Origin: Inhella crocodyli
GTDB lineage: Bacteria; Pseudomonadota; Gammaproteobacteria; Burkholderiales; Burkholderiaceae_C
Assembly (NCBI RefSeq): GCF_004004565.1
Contig: NZ_SACM01000001.1
Span: 806,001 to 870,000, forward strand
Direction: 5' to 3'
Length of the DNA stretch: 64,000 bases
Of the stretch, positions 51,287 to 64,000 are shown piece after piece. How positions within the stretch are numbered: the first letter of the stretch is position 1; each line of letters begins with the position of its first letter. The translations under genes were made by a program, and so were the position numbers. The notes below the pieces were generated by a model that saw nothing but the letters and a program-made list of their open reading frames with translations, had not been told where the DNA came from and ran no database searches.

Positions 51287-51313
51287 ACGAAGGGCCCCGG
51301 AGGGCCCTTTCGT
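51287..51313 (-). other. hairpin between ftsH and folP
   Basis: ACGAAGGGCCC pairs with GGGCCCTTTCGT with one bulged base and a 4-nt loop, 20 bp after the ftsH stop. No T-run follows on the minus strand, so it may only partly separate ftsH from folP. Confidence 0.5.
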
Positions 51314-51333
51314 GAGCACGGAGGACAGTGCGG

Positions 51334-53247
51334 TCAAACGGCAGCGGCGTTGGCGGTTCCCGCTTCGGCCACCGCAGTGCCGCCGCCACCATTAGGGCTG
51401 TCCGACGGACTGCTGCCGGACTCCTTCGGCGCCCTGGGCGGCCGCCCCTGCATGATGTCGTCAATCTGGTCGCCGTCGATGGTTTCCCATTCCAGCAGGG
51501 CCTTGGCCATCGCATGCATCTTGTCGCTGTGCTCCTCGATCAAACGACGCGCAACCGCGTACTGCTCGTCAATGATGCGGCGCACTTCGGCATCCACCTT
51601 GCGCATCGTTTCCTCGGAGATGTTCTTGGTCTGCGTGACCGAGCGCCCCAAAAACACCTCGCCCTCGTTCTCGGCGTAGACCATGGGCCCCAAGCTGTCC
51701 GTCATGCCGTAGCGCATGACCATGTCCCGAGCGATGGCCGTGGCGCGCTCGAAGTCGTTGCTGGCGCCCGTGGTCATTTGCCCCATGAACACCTCCTCGG
51801 CGATGCGGCCACCGAACAGCATGGACAAGGTGCTGAGCATGCGGATCTTGTCCGTGCTGTAGCGATCCTTTTCGGGCAAGGAGACGGTCACCCCCAACGC
51901 CCGGCCTCGCGGAATGATCGTCACCTTGTGCACCGGATCGAGCTTGGGCAGCAGCCGTCCGATCAGGGCGTGGCCGGCTTCGTGGTACGCCGTGTTGCGG
52001 CGCTCTTCTTCGTCCATCACCATCGAGCGGCGTTCGGCGCCCATCAAGATCTTGTCCTTGGCGCGCTCGAAGTCGATCATCTCCACGATGCGGGCGCTGC
52101 GACGGGCGGCAAACAAGGCAGCCTCGTTGACCAAATTGGCCAAGTCCGCGCCTGAGAACCCAGGGGTGCCGCGCGCAATGATTTCCGCCTTCACGTCCCC
52201 GCCCAACGGCACCTTTCGCATGTGCACGTTGAGGATTTGCTCGCGGCCGCGGATGTCGGGCAGGGTCACGTAGACCTGGCGGTCAAAACGCCCTGGACGC
52301 AGCAAAGCCGGGTCCAAGATATCGGGCCGGTTGGTGGCCGCCATCACGATCACGCCCAGGTTCGTTTCGAACCCGTCCATTTCGACGAGCATCTGGTTCA
52401 GCGTTTGCTCGCGCTCGTCGTTGCCACCCCCAAGCCCGGCACCGCGGTGACGGCCGACCGCATCGATCTCGTCGATGAAGATGATGCAGGGCGCGTTCTT
52501 CTTGGCCTGCTCGAACATGTCGCGCACGCGGGCCGCGCCAACGCCGACGAACATCTCGACGAAGTCCGAGCCCGAAATCGTGAAGAAGGGCACCTTGGCC
52601 TCCCCCGCGATCGCTTTGGCCAACAAGGTCTTGCCGGTGCCCGGAGGGCCCACCAACAGCACGCCGCGAGGGATGCGGCCGCCCAGCTTCTGGAACTTCT
52701 GCGGGTCCTTGAGGAAGTCAACCAGTTCCTTGACCTCTTCCTTGGCCTCGTCACAACCCGCCACGTCGGCGAAGGTCGTGCTGTTGTTGTTCTCGTCCAG
52801 CATGCGGGCCTTGCTCTTGCCGAAGCTGAAGGCTCCGCCTTTGCCGCCGCCCTGCATTTGGCGCATGTAGTAAATCCAAATGCCGATCAGCAGCAGCATG
52901 GGGCCCCAGCTGATCAGGATCGTCATCAAGAGCGACTGCTCTTCGCGCTGCTTGACCTCGAACTGAACCCCATTGCGGATCAAATCGCCGGTCAGGCCAC
53001 GGTCCAACACCGACCCGATCGTCCGCACCGTCGTCCCGTCCGACTTCTTGGCCGTGATTTCGATGTTGCCCGGCCCCTCTTGGATCTGGACGCTGGCGAT
53101 CTCTCGCGCGTTGACCTGCTTCAGGAAATCGGAATACCCGATGGTGTCGGCCCTCGCGGCCGCCTTGTTGAACTGGTTGAAGACCATGAACAGCGCCAAC
53201 AAGAGCACCGCCCAAACCGCGACCTTCGAGAACCACTGGTTATTCAC
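51334..53247 (-). CDS. ftsH: membrane AAA+ zinc protease FtsH
   Basis: Degrades misassembled membrane proteins and short-lived regulators at the inner membrane. The 637-aa protein has membrane helices at about 7-24 and 107-127 flanking a small periplasmic domain. The Walker A GPPGTGKT is at 200-207, with [15 protein letters not shown] and the SRH region following. The zinc site HEAGH is at 422-426. It follows rlmE by 65 bp in the conserved rlmE-ftsH order. Confidence 0.98.
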   Translation of the reverse strand: MNNQWFSKVAVWAVLLLALFMVFNQFNKAAARADTIGYSDFLKQVNAREIASVQIQEGPGNIEITAKKSDGTTVRTIGSVLDRGLTGDLIRNGVQFEVKQREEQSLLMTILISWGPMLLLIGIWIYYMRQMQGGGKGGAFSFGKSKARMLDENNNSTTFADVAGCDEAKEEVKELVDFLKDPQKFQKLGGRIPRGVLLVGPPGTGKTLLAKAIAGEAKVPFFTISGSDFVEMFVGVGAARVRDMFEQAKKNAPCIIFIDEIDAVGRHRGAGLGGGNDEREQTLNQMLVEMDGFETNLGVIVMAATNRPDILDPALLRPGRFDRQVYVTLPDIRGREQILNVHMRKVPLGGDVKAEIIARGTPGFSGADLANLVNEAALFAARRSARIVEMIDFERAKDKILMGAERRSMVMDEEERRNTAYHEAGHALIGRLLPKLDPVHKVTIIPRGRALGVTVSLPEKDRYSTDKIRMLSTLSMLFGGRIAEEVFMGQMTTGASNDFERATAIARDMVMRYGMTDSLGPMVYAENEGEVFLGRSVTQTKNISEETMRKVDAEVRRIIDEQYAVARRLIEEHSDKMHAMAKALLEWETIDGDQIDDIMQGRPPRAPKESGSSPSDSPNGGGGTAVAEAGTANAAAV

Positions 53248-53312
53248 TGTTCATTCCTTCCAGGCTCCGGCCCAGGGTGATGGCCAGAGAGATGCGGCCG
53301 ATTCTAGGGAGT

Positions 53313-54002
53313 TCAAGGTGCGAGCTTGCCGCCGAGGCGCAATCGCCGGCCCACCAAGAAGGTTTCCGCCGACCGGTCGCGGCTGGCCTTGGGCTTGATC
53401 GGCTTCACCACATGGAAATGCTGTTGGAACAGCTTGACCAGTTGGCTGTAACCACTGCCATGGAACACCTTGCAAACCAGGGTCCCCTCGGGCTTGAGGT
53501 GCTGCCCGCAGAACTCGATCGCCAATTCGATCAAATGCTCGATGCGGGCGGCGTCGGCCGATTCGATGCCCGACAGGTTGGGGGCCATGTCAGAGACCAC
53601 CACGTCCACGGCCGCGCCAGCCAGGGCCTCGGCCAGTTGATCGGCGACGTTCTGCTCGCGAAAGTCGCCTTGGATGAAATGCACGCCCTCGATCGCCTCG
53701 AAAGGCAGCAGGTCCAAGGCCAAGATGCGCCCGTCCAACTCGCCCACCGCGGCCCCCCCAACGCCCGCCACCTTCGGCGCAAACTTGCGGCGCAGGTACT
53801 GGCTCCAGGCTCCTGGCGCGGCGCCGAGGTCCACCACCACCTGGCCCGGCTTGATCAGCCTCAGTTCCTCGTCGATTTCCTTCAGCTTGTAAGCCGCGCG
53901 AGACCGATAGCCCTCGCGTTGGGCCAACTTGACGTAGGGGTCGTTGATGTGGTCGTTCAACCACGCCTTGTTGACCTTCTTGCTCTTGGTTTGAACCTTC
54001 AT
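53313..54002 (-). CDS. rlmE: 23S rRNA 2'-O-methyltransferase RlmE
   Basis: Methylates U2552 in the A-loop of 23S rRNA. The 229-aa protein (RrmJ/FtsJ family) starts [25 protein letters not shown]. It has the SAM loop [13 protein letters not shown], the catalytic Asp in SDMAPNLSG, the catalytic Lys in CKVFHG, and ends [16 protein letters not shown] 54002 lies 20 bp from the divergent yhbY start. Confidence 0.97.
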   Translation of the reverse strand: MKVQTKSKKVNKAWLNDHINDPYVKLAQREGYRSRAAYKLKEIDEELRLIKPGQVVVDLGAAPGAWSQYLRRKFAPKVAGVGGAAVGELDGRILALDLLPFEAIEGVHFIQGDFREQNVADQLAEALAGAAVDVVVSDMAPNLSGIESADAARIEHLIELAIEFCGQHLKPEGTLVCKVFHGSGYSQLVKLFQQHFHVVKPIKPKASRDRSAETFLVGRRLRLGGKLAP

Positions 54003-54022
54003 GCCCCAACGATAATCCCGCA

Positions 54023-54487
54023 ATGACTGCATTGACCCTGAACAGCGCCCAGCGGCGCGATTTGCGTGCCCAGGCGCACCACCTGGACCCCGTCGTGATG
54101 ATCGGGGGCGACGGTTTGACGGCCGCCGTGATCAAAGAGACCGATGCGGCACTGAAGGCCCACGGACTGATCAAGGTGCGCGCCATGGTGGAAGACCGCG
54201 CAGCCCGCGAAGCGGCCTTCGTTCAGCTGTGCCACGACCTCGACGCGGCCCCCGTGCAGCACATCGGCAAACTTTTCGTCATCTGGCGTCCCATGCCGGA
54301 AAAGGTCAAAACCGAACGGGACGACGCAAAACCCGGTCCGCGCATCGTGAAGGTGGTGACGGCGGCGAAGAGTGCCAACCGGCGCCCCCAGGTCAAGAAG
54401 GTGCGCCTCTTGGGCAACGAGCGGGTCACGCCTGGCGGCCTGATCAAGCGCGCGAAGCCTTCCCGGCCGAAGAGTCACAAGAAGTAA
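54023..54487 (+). CDS. yhbY: YhbY-family RNA-binding protein
   Basis: A CRS1-YhbY domain protein that associates with pre-50S particles. The domain covers residues about 5-92 ([47 protein letters not shown]). A basic 60-residue tail, longer than in E. coli YhbY (97 aa), follows and ends [13 protein letters not shown]. It is divergent from rlmE, and its 3' end overlaps the converging DUF4149 gene by 44 bp. Confidence 0.92.
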   Translation: MTALTLNSAQRRDLRAQAHHLDPVVMIGGDGLTAAVIKETDAALKAHGLIKVRAMVEDRAAREAAFVQLCHDLDAAPVQHIGKLFVIWRPMPEKVKTERDDAKPGPRIVKVVTAAKSANRRPQVKKVRLLGNERVTPGGLIKRAKPSRPKSHKK

Positions 54488-54866
54488 TCGAGGCCCACGC
54501 CAAGGCCGCAACGACCAAAGCCTTGGCGCCAAAACAGGCCAGCGACGCCGCATGGAGCAGGGCGAAGCTGGCGCTGGCTTGGCCCGACTTGGCTTGGGCC
54601 ATCCAAGGCTGCAGTGCGTCGTAGCCCAAGACGGCCAGGAACACTGCGGCGGCCGGCAGCGTCAAAAACCGGTTGAACACCACCCGGCCCTCGTGCTGCT
54701 GTCGTTGCCGGCGTTGCTCCACCAAGAGCAGCAGCACCCCGAGCAGCATGCTCACCCGGGCATCCATCCAGAACAGCCTGCCCACGTAGGCTCCAGCCTC
54801 GGTCCGGGCCAAAGTGGCGAACGCATTCGGCGCGGCCATCAATGCCACGCACAGAAGCTGGCCCAA
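54444..54866 (-). CDS. DUF4149 membrane protein
   Basis: A small inner-membrane protein with three to four hydrophobic helices and the DUF4149 pattern LGQLLCVALMAAPNAFATL, AGAYVGRLFWMDARVSMLLGVLLLL. Its function is unknown. The start is uncertain: the family similarity begins a few codons upstream of the TTG at 54866 used here (140 aa). The only upstream ATG (54965, giving 173 aa) would overlap greA by 71 bp. It follows greA on the same strand, a neighbourhood seen in other Burkholderiales. Confidence 0.7.
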   Translation of the reverse strand: MGQLLCVALMAAPNAFATLARTEAGAYVGRLFWMDARVSMLLGVLLLLVEQRRQRQQHEGRVVFNRFLTLPAAAVFLAVLGYDALQPWMAQAKSGQASASFALLHAASLACFGAKALVVAALAWASITSCDSSAGKASRA

Positions 54867-54894
54867 CCACGCAGCGGCCAGCAGGGCTCGGGCC

Positions 54895-55374
54895 TTATTC
54901 GTAGCGCACCTCGACGATTTCGTAAGCGCGAACGCCGCCGGGCGCTTGCACCTCGGCCACGTCACCGGCCTCTTTGCCGATCAGGGCGCGCGCGATGGGC
55001 GAACTGATGGAAATCTTGCCTTCTTTCAGGTCGGCCTCGTCGTCGCCGACGATTTGATAGGTGACCTCTTTGCCGTCGCTCTCGTCCGAGAGGTCCACGG
55101 TGGCGCCGAACACCACCCGCCCACCGGCGTCCAGGGTCTTGGGGTCGATGATTTGGGCGGCCGACAGTTTGCCCTCGACCTCTTGGATGCGGCCTTCGAT
55201 GAAGCCCTGCTTGTCTTTGGCGGCGTCGTACTCGGCGTTCTCGCTCAAATCACCCTGGGCGCGGGCCTCGGCGATCGCTTGGATGACCGCCGGACGTTCG
55301 ACGTGCTTCAGGCGCTGCAACTCTTCGCGCAGCTTTTCTGCGCCGCGGACGGTCAAAGGGATCTTGTTGCTCAT
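54895..55374 (-). CDS. greA: transcription elongation factor GreA
   Basis: Stimulates RNA cleavage by backtracked RNA polymerase. The 159-aa protein has the coiled-coil finger ([42 protein letters not shown]), with its tip acidic residues in [10 protein letters not shown], and a C-terminal FKBP-like domain ([20 protein letters not shown]). ATG 55374 lies 12 nt after the T-run of an intrinsic terminator that follows carB, leaving no obvious room for a separate promoter. Confidence 0.97.
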   Translation of the reverse strand: MSNKIPLTVRGAEKLREELQRLKHVERPAVIQAIAEARAQGDLSENAEYDAAKDKQGFIEGRIQEVEGKLSAAQIIDPKTLDAGGRVVFGATVDLSDESDGKEVTYQIVGDDEADLKEGKISISSPIARALIGKEAGDVAEVQAPGGVRAYEIVEVRYE

Positions 55375-55386
55375 GGTGCTCGGGTC

Positions 55387-55424
55387 AAAAACAAGCCGCC
55401 GCCCTGGCAAGCCGGGGCGGCGGC
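55387..55424 (-). terminator. intrinsic terminator between carB and greA
   Basis: On the minus strand a perfect 10-bp stem, GCCGCCGCCC / GGGCGGCGGC with a 10-nt loop, is followed by TTGTTTTT. It lies 23 bp after the carB stop. Confidence 0.85.
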
Positions 55425-55447
55425 GTTCATCAAAGTAGGGCTGGAGT

Positions 55448-58706
<3,259 letters not shown>

Positions 58707-58714
<8 letters not shown>

Positions 58715-59876
58715 TCTTCTTGTTCTCCATCAGGGCAACGAAACGATCGAACAGGGTGCCGATGTCATGCGGCCCCGGGCTGGCTTCGGGGTGGCCCTGG
58801 AAGCTGAAAGCGGGTTGGTCCGTGCGGGCGATGCCCTGCAGGCTGCCGTCGAAGAGGCTGACGTGGGTGGCGCGGAGCGTGGCCGGCAGGGTGTCGGCAT
58901 CTACCGCAAAACCGTGGTTCTGGCTGGTGATGCTGACGCGACCAGTGTCCAGGTCCTTGACGGGATGGTTGCCCCCATGATGACCGAACTTCATCTTGTA
59001 CGTCTTGGCCCCACTGGCCAGCGCCAGAATCTGGTGCCCCAGACAAATACCGAACGTAGGGATGCCCCGCTCGACCAAGGTTTGCGTGGCCGCGATCGCG
59101 TAATCACAGGGTTCGGGGTCGCCGGGGCCGTTGGACAAAAACACACCGTCCGGCGCGAGTTCCAACACCCGGGAGGCAGGCGTTTGCGCCGGCACCACCG
59201 TCACGCGGCAACCGCGAGAAGTCAGCATCCGCAGGATGTTGCGCTTGACGCCAAAGTCATAGGCCACCACGTGGAAAGGCCGTTGCGCGGGGCGCGTGAA
59301 CCCCTCGCCCAAGGCCCACTCCCCCTCGATCCACTCGGCCTCGTCGGCGCGGCTGACCACCTTGGCCAAGTCCTGGCCCGCCATGCTGGGCGCTGACTGC
59401 GCGGCAGAGAGGGCGTCGGCCCAGTCCGACTCGCTCACCGCCCGCCCCGGCTCCAAGGCCACGATGCAGGCATTCTGTGCCCCGGTGCGGCGCAAGATGC
59501 GCGTCAGGCGTCGGGTATCGATGCCAGCGATGCCCACGCAGCCCTCGTCCACCAGGTAGTCCTGCAAGCGCCGTTGGCTGCGGAAGTTGCTGGGGTTGGC
59601 CGGCACCTGCCGCACCACCAAGCCCGCGGCGTGAATGTGGGGGGACTCCAGGTCCTCGTCCGTGACGCCGTAGTTGCCGATGTGCGGGTACGTCAGGGTG
59701 ACGATTTGGCGGCAGTAACTGGGGTCGGTCAGGATCTCCTGGTACCCGGTCAAGGCCGTGTTGAACACCAACTCACCGACCGTCCGGCCAGTGGCGCCAA
59801 TGGCGTGGCCGAGGAATCGTGAACCGTCAGCGAGCACCAGCAGCGCAGCGCCGGTGGAAGGGTTGGGCAATGACAA
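58707..59876 (-). CDS. carA: carbamoyl-phosphate synthase small subunit
   Basis: The glutaminase subunit of carbamoyl-phosphate synthase. The 389-aa protein has the CPSase small-chain N-terminal domain ([24 protein letters not shown]) and a class I amidotransferase domain with nucleophile Cys278 in GICLGHQIL and the HGGNHPV and HPEASPG blocks. It overlaps carB by 8 nt. A candidate -10 (59986-59991) lies 110 bp upstream, giving a leader long enough for regulation. Confidence 0.98.
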
Positions 59877-59985
59877 AAGGCGGCTCCGTTGTGAGCGCGC
59901 CCCGCCTGCCTCAATTCATGCGGCCTCTGCTGGGGATTCGAAGGAGTGTGGGTTCGAGGCGCGCTGGTTCAGGGTAAACCTTAGG

Positions 59986-59991
59986 AGTATA
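59986..59991 (-). promoter_or_regulatory. candidate -10 box (TATACT) upstream of carA
   Basis: On the minus strand the context is GCTATACTCC, 110 bp before the carA ATG, in a 233-bp gap shared with the divergent Bax-inhibitor gene. No clear -35 is present. The core TATACTC matches the pyrG and rpmE2 upstream sites. Confidence 0.4.
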
Positions 59992-60109
59992 GCCGGACCG
60001 CCATTTCGCCCGCGGCGCAGCCAAGGCCCTTGAATTGGGAAGGCTTCGACCCATGTGCCACCAGTTCCTAAAATCAATGTTGTTTCCATTTCTATCAGGA
60101 GCCTTCCCG

Positions 60110-60799
60110 ATGAATCAACCGCTGCAAGGCCATTTCGGCAACTACGTCGCCAGCGCGCAAGAGCGCAATCGCGTGCTGCGCAACACGTACGCGCTGCTCG
60201 CCGTGTCGCTCTTGCCCACCGTTGCTGGGGCTTGGCTGGGGGTGACCACCGGCCTCTTGGCCAACATGGGCGTTGGTTTGTCCCTGGTCTTGTTCTTGGG
60301 CGTCTCATTCGGACTAATGTGGGCCATCGAGAAAAACAAGAACCGCGCAGCTGGCGTTTACTTGCTGCTGGGCTTCACGTTCTTCATGGGCTTGATGCTG
60401 TCGCGGCTGGTGGGCCGGGTGCTGGGCTTCTCCAACGGCGGCACGCTGATCGGCGTCGCGTTTGGTGGCACTGCGGCCGTGTTCTGCACGATGGCCATGT
60501 TGGCGGCGGTGATCAAGCGGGACCTGTCCAACATGGGCAAGTTCCTGACCGTTGGCGCGGTGATCCTGCTCGTCGCGGTCGTGGCCAATGTCTTCCTGGC
60601 GTCCAGCGCATTGATGCTGACGATCCTGGTGGCCATGCTGGGGTTGTTCAGTGCGTTCCTGTTGTACGACCTCAAGCGCATCATGGACGGCGGAGAGACC
60701 AATTACGTCACCGCCACGCTGGCCGTCTACTTGGACCTGTTCAACATCTTCCAAAGCCTGCTGTCGTTGCTGGGTGTGTTCGGCGGAGACCGCGAGTAA
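60110..60799 (+). CDS. Bax inhibitor-1 / YccA family membrane protein
   Basis: A 229-aa protein with seven predicted membrane helices and the BI-1 family pattern: NTYALLAVSLLPTVAGAW at the start, LGFTFFMGLMLSRLVG in the middle and LLYDLKRIMDGGETNYVTATLAVYLDLFNIFQSLL at the end. Relatives include YccA, a modulator of FtsH, and YbhL. An AGGAG site 9 nt upstream supports ATG 60110. It is divergent from carA and convergent with rlmD across a shared terminator. Confidence 0.93.
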   Translation: MNQPLQGHFGNYVASAQERNRVLRNTYALLAVSLLPTVAGAWLGVTTGLLANMGVGLSLVLFLGVSFGLMWAIEKNKNRAAGVYLLLGFTFFMGLMLSRLVGRVLGFSNGGTLIGVAFGGTAAVFCTMAMLAAVIKRDLSNMGKFLTVGAVILLVAVVANVFLASSALMLTILVAMLGLFSAFLLYDLKRIMDGGETNYVTATLAVYLDLFNIFQSLLSLLGVFGGDRE

Positions 60800-60818
60800 G
60801 TCTTCCCGCAAATGCAAA

Positions 60819-60847
60819 CAAAAGGGGGCTGTCGAGCCCCCTTTTTT
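60819..60847. terminator. bidirectional intrinsic terminator
   Basis: AAAGGGGGCT (60821-60830) pairs with AGCCCCCTTT (60835-60844) over GTCG, with A-rich sequence on one side and TTTTTT (60842-60847) on the other. It serves the Bax-inhibitor gene on the plus strand and rlmD on the minus strand; the rlmD stop codon (60846-60848) lies within it. Confidence 0.9.
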
Positions 60848-62198
60848 ATGGCCGGTCGAAGACCGCGATGCTTTCCGTGTGCGCGGTGTGCGGGAACATG
60901 TTGACCACACCAGCGGCACTCAATCGGTAGCCTGCCAAATGGACCAACACACCAGCGTCTCTCGCAAGCGTGGCTGGATTGCAGCTGACATACACGATGC
61001 GCTCGGGCGGTTGCCACCCCGGCGCCAAGCTGGGGTCTGCCACCGCGTCGGCCACCGCCTTGGCCAGGGCAAATGCCCCCTCCCTCGGCGGATCCACCAA
61101 CCATCGCCGAGCTGACCCATACTTCACGAAGTCGAGGGGGGCCAACTCGAATAGATTTCGGGCCTCGAACGCCACGTTGTCGATGCCGTTGAACCGGGCG
61201 TTCTCTCGCGAACGCGCCACCAACGTGTCACTGCCTTCGATGCCCAGCACCTGACTCGCTTGACGCGCCAGTGGCAGGGTGAAGTTGCCCAAACCACAAA
61301 ACCAGTCGATGACCCGCTCGTCCGGTTGGACGGCCAACAAGCGCAAGGCACGCTCCACCAGCAGCCGGTTGATGTCGTGGTTCACCTGCGTGAAGTCCGT
61401 GGGACGGAACGGCATCGTCACGCCAAACTCGGGCAAGCGGTACGCCAAGATTGGCCCACCTGCATCGAGCAAACGCACGGTCTCCGGCCCCTTGGGCTGC
61501 AACCACCATTGAACATCGTGCTGTTTCGCGAACGCCCGCAAGAGTTCGATGTCAGGTGCTGACAAGGGCTCTAGGTGGCGAAGCACCAAGGCGGTGACGT
61601 CATCGCCCATGGCCAATTCAATCTGCGGCAACCGCTCCCGGGCCTCCATCCGCCCGATCAGGTCCCTCAGGGGCATCAACATGGCACTGACCTTGGGCGG
61701 GAGCACGGCACAGGTTTCCATGTCAGCCACGTAGCGGCTCTTGCGCTCGTGAAAGCCGATCAACACAACGCCCTTTTTCGCCACGTAGCGCACGGACAAG
61801 CGAGCGCGCTTTCGGTAGCCCCAAGGCGCCCCCTCCATGGGGCGAAGCACCCGGTCGGGCACGACCTTGGCCAAATGCTTGAGGTTGTCTTCGAGCGCGC
61901 GTTGCTTCACCGCCACCTGGGCACTGGGGTGCAAATGCTGCATCTTGCAGCCCCCACAAGCGCCCGTGTGAAGGCCGAAGTGAGGGCAAGTTGGCCGCAC
62001 GCGCTGGCTGCTTTCTTTCCGCAGGGCCAGCAAGGTTCCTTGCTCCCAGTTGTTCTTACGCCTGCCGATCTGAACCTGTGCCTGCTCACCGGGCAGCGCG
62101 CCGTCGATGAAAACCACTTTGCCATCGGCGCGGTGGGCCACGCCTTGCGCCTCCAGGTCGATGGACTCGACCGTCAACCATTCGTCTTGGGATGTCAT
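60846..62198 (-). CDS. rlmD: 23S rRNA m5U1939 methyltransferase RlmD
   Basis: An iron-sulfur, SAM-dependent rRNA methyltransferase. The 450-aa protein has an N-terminal TRAM domain (1-60), cluster cysteines Cys71, Cys81, Cys84 and Cys163, the SAM motif [14 protein letters not shown], and the catalytic block [12 protein letters not shown] near the end. ATG 62198 is the start by family alignment. It lies 7 bp after rpoS on the same strand. Confidence 0.96.
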   Translation of the reverse strand: MTSQDEWLTVESIDLEAQGVAHRADGKVVFIDGALPGEQAQVQIGRRKNNWEQGTLLALRKESSQRVRPTCPHFGLHTGACGGCKMQHLHPSAQVAVKQRALEDNLKHLAKVVPDRVLRPMEGAPWGYRKRARLSVRYVAKKGVVLIGFHERKSRYVADMETCAVLPPKVSAMLMPLRDLIGRMEARERLPQIELAMGDDVTALVLRHLEPLSAPDIELLRAFAKQHDVQWWLQPKGPETVRLLDAGGPILAYRLPEFGVTMPFRPTDFTQVNHDINRLLVERALRLLAVQPDERVIDWFCGLGNFTLPLARQASQVLGIEGSDTLVARSRENARFNGIDNVAFEARNLFELAPLDFVKYGSARRWLVDPPREGAFALAKAVADAVADPSLAPGWQPPERIVYVSCNPATLARDAGVLVHLAGYRLSAAGVVNMFPHTAHTESIAVFDRP

Positions 62199-62205
62199 CC
62201 CCAGA

Positions 62206-63126
62206 TTAGAACAAGGCATCGCGTCGGACGCCCTGCTGAAGCAGGTTGCGACGCAACTTCTCCAAGGCTTCCAACTGAATCTGACGCACACGCTCTCGGG
62301 TCAACTGAAGCTCTTGCGCCAGGGCGTCCAAGGTCTGGGGCTCAACGCGTCCCAATCCATAACGCCCTCTCAACACGGCCTTTTCACGGCCGCTGAGTCC
62401 CGCCAAGCCCGAATTCAACAGGGCCTCCGCTTCGTGACGCAAGCGCTCGGCCTCCGGACCCGGTACACCGACATCCGCGACATCGACCACCAACGCGTCA
62501 CCGCCAGAGTCCGCCGGCGCATCCAAGGAGGTGGGCGCCTCCATGTAGGTCAACAACTCCTCAACCTCCCCCAGGGGACGCTTCAGGACGGCGGCAATGT
62601 CTGCGGTCCGAATGGATCCCTCCGGAGCATGTGGCAAGGCCTCCAGCGCACGTCTGGCGCGCAACACCTGGTTCAACTCTTGGACAACGTGAACAGGAAG
62701 CCGCACCAAACGCGCCTGGTGCATCAGTGCACGCTCCATCGCCTGGCGGATCCACCAACTGGCGTAAGTCGAGAAGCGAAAACCTCGCTCGGGCTCAAAC
62801 TTGTCGATCGCGTGCATCAAGCCCAGGTTGCCCTCCTCGATGAGGTCGGACAGCGGCAAGCCCCGCCCCATGTAGGTCTTGGCCACGGAAACGACCAAGC
62901 GCAGGTTGTGCTCGATCATGCGCTGTCGCGCAGGGAAGTCGCCAGCGCGCGCCAGGGAGGCGGTCGCGAACTCCTCTTCGGGCGAGAACAAGCGAGTTCC
63001 CCGGATGTCTCGCAAGTAATGCTGCAAAACGTTCGCGCCGCCACCCGACCCGCCCACCTTGGCGGCAGGAGACCGAGGATCCTCGTCCAAACCTTCGCGA
63101 TCCAGGGAGGACGGTGAGCGCTTCAT
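62206..63126 (-). CDS. rpoS: stationary-phase sigma factor RpoS
   Basis: A 306-aa group 2 sigma-70 factor. It shows region 1.2 ([24 protein letters not shown]), region 2 ([66 protein letters not shown]), region 3 and region 4 ([21 protein letters not shown]). The position directly after nlpD identifies it as RpoS rather than RpoH or RpoD. It lies 25 bp after nlpD; in other proteobacteria the main rpoS promoter is inside nlpD. Confidence 0.95.
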   Translation of the reverse strand: MKRSPSSLDREGLDEDPRSPAAKVGGSGGGANVLQHYLRDIRGTRLFSPEEEFATASLARAGDFPARQRMIEHNLRLVVSVAKTYMGRGLPLSDLIEEGNLGLMHAIDKFEPERGFRFSTYASWWIRQAMERALMHQARLVRLPVHVVQELNQVLRARRALEALPHAPEGSIRTADIAAVLKRPLGEVEELLTYMEAPTSLDAPADSGGDALVVDVADVGVPGPEAERLRHEAEALLNSGLAGLSGREKAVLRGRYGLGRVEPQTLDALAQELQLTRERVRQIQLEALEKLRRNLLQQGVRRDALF

Positions 63127-63151
63127 CGCAGCACGAGCCTCCCCACAAGCC

Positions 63152-64000
63152 CTAGCGCGGCGGCAAAAGGCGAGCGGGATCCACCGGCTTGCCTTTGCGC
63201 CGGATTTCGAAGTGCAACTTCACGGCGTCGGTGTCGCTGCTGCCCATGTCGGCGATGTGCTGCCCCTTCTTGACGACCTGGTCTTCCTTGACCAGCAAGG
63301 TTTGGTTGTGCGCGTAAGCGCTCAGGTAAACGTCGTTGTGTTTCAGGATCACCATGTTGCCGTAGCCGCGCAAGCCCGCCCCGGCGTACATCACCCGGCC
63401 ATCTGCGGCCGCATAGACCGGATCACCTGCCTTTCCGGCAATGGCCAAGCCCTTGACATTGCGCGCTTCATCAAAAGGCGCACTCACTGAGCCATTGGCA
63501 GGCCAAGCCCAATTCAGATCACCCTCACCCACAACAACGCTCGCGGAGGTCGACGACGGGCCTGCCGTAGCGGGGGCCGATGTCGCAGGGACTGAAGCGG
63601 TCACCACTGGGGCCTTGACGTCTCCCCGCGGCTCCAAAGGCCGCGGCGTCGACGGGGTGGGTGGTGCGACCGGTCGCGTGGTCGCCAACTCTGAGGAGGA
63701 CGGTGCGGTGACACGCAACACCTGCCCAACTTCGATCAGATTGGGATTGTCCAGCCCGTTCCACCGCGCCAAGTCTCGCCAACTCTGGCCTTGGTCCAAC
63801 GCGATGCGGATCAGGGTGTCACCAGGCTTCACGGTGTAGAACCCTGGCCGGGCGACTTCGGCCACAACCGGCTTGCCTTCCGGCTGAGTCGAGGGCAACG
63901 TTACCGGGCTCGCGGGTGCGCTGCTTCGGTCCTCCACGGGTGCGCGGTGGGGCTTCATGGGGGCGCACGCCGCGACCCCCAAAACCAAGCCGACGGCACC
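63152..64000 (-). CDS. nlpD: NlpD-type lipoprotein with LysM and degenerate M23 domains (cut by window edge)
   Basis: An envelope activator of the cell-separation amidase AmiC. The frame is open to the right edge, so the first residues are missing; what remains begins in the signal peptide, whose lipobox VAAC is visible. A LysM domain ([31 protein letters not shown]) follows, then a Pro/Thr/Ala-rich linker and the LytM domain. The first zinc-ligand motif HxxxD is replaced ([10 protein letters not shown]), while AYAHN and LHFEIR remain. The enzyme is therefore inactive, as in E. coli NlpD. It is followed by rpoS. Confidence 0.93.
   Translation of the reverse strand, partial: GAVGLVLGVAACAPMKPHRAPVEDRSSAPASPVTLPSTQPEGKPVVAEVARPGFYTVKPGDTLIRIALDQGQSWRDLARWNGLDNPNLIEVGQVLRVTAPSSSELATTRPVAPPTPSTPRPLEPRGDVKAPVVTASVPATSAPATAGPSSTSASVVVGEGDLNWAWPANGSVSAPFDEARNVKGLAIAGKAGDPVYAAADGRVMYAGAGLRGYGNMVILKHNDVYLSAYAHNQTLLVKEDQVVKKGQHIADMGSSDTDAVKLHFEIRRKGKPVDPARLLPPR

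Noticed and set aside
63152-64000. NlpD as an active M23 endopeptidase
   Set aside because: The HxxxD zinc motif is replaced by KGLAIAGK, as in inactive NlpD activators.

Overview
The window is a compact, high-G+C stretch of chromosome with housekeeping genes on both strands, many start/stop overlaps and very short gaps. Gene content and order point to a betaproteobacterium of the order Burkholderiales, probably in or near the Comamonadaceae/Sphaerotilaceae: eno-ftsB, a divergent pepA-holC and lptFG pair, rlmE-ftsH-folP-glmM, carAB-greA, nlpD-rpoS, an L31 of the zinc-free type, and the PEP-CTERM regulatory genes prsK-prsR-prsT. I see no insertion sequence, phage, CRISPR array or rRNA. Two tRNA genes (Arg-UCU and Pro-UGG) are present.

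Layout. 1-754: N-terminal part of a PAS sensor, cut by the left edge. 919-10885 (+): mutS with an alpha/beta hydrolase, pyrG with a DUF1330 gene, then eno-ftsB-pnuC-nadR-like kinase and a 5'-nucleotidase lipoprotein. 10900-12374 (-): hslO and a gamma carbonic anhydrase. 12421-16082 (+): DUF455 ferritin-like protein, two overlapping EamA transporters, rdgC. 16093-26887 (-): the most distinctive block, read from an EpsB-type sugar transferase through prsK, prsR, prsT, an acyltransferase-PilZ fusion and a trypsin-like protease to dusA. 27190-30589 (-): a solitary amino-acid binding protein, then pepA-holC and a 77-residue ORF. 30617-34126 (+): lptF-lptG-cbiX-cysB, every junction overlapping. 34133-37903: an unknown protein, a glutathione transferase, tRNA-Arg, an OPT transporter and tRNA-Pro. 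37922-43710 (-): AddAB-type helicase-nuclease. 43827-47719 (+): trxA, rho, rpmE2 and a GT39-like membrane protein. 47678-54002 (-): rlmE-ftsH-folP-glmM-phoR. 54023-59876: yhbY facing a DUF4149 protein, greA, carB and carA. 60110-64000: a Bax-inhibitor-1 family protein convergent with rlmD, rpoS and nlpD, which is cut by the right edge.

How the parts work together. Most genes serve core processes: mismatch and double-strand-break repair, pyrimidine and folate synthesis, LPS export, transcription termination and elongation, and tRNA/rRNA modification. The accessory theme is the PEP-CTERM/exosortase exopolysaccharide programme. A sensor kinase (PrsK) and sigma-54 activator (PrsR) sit with a TPR lipoprotein (PrsT), a polyprenyl-phosphate sugar transferase, and a FeeM-like acyltransferase fused to a PilZ domain. 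That fusion would link a small-molecule or lipid acylation step to cyclic-di-GMP. No exosortase or PEP-CTERM substrate is in the window, so they must lie elsewhere if the system is complete. A second recurrent trait is intrinsic terminators placed only 12-20 nt before the next start codon on the same strand.
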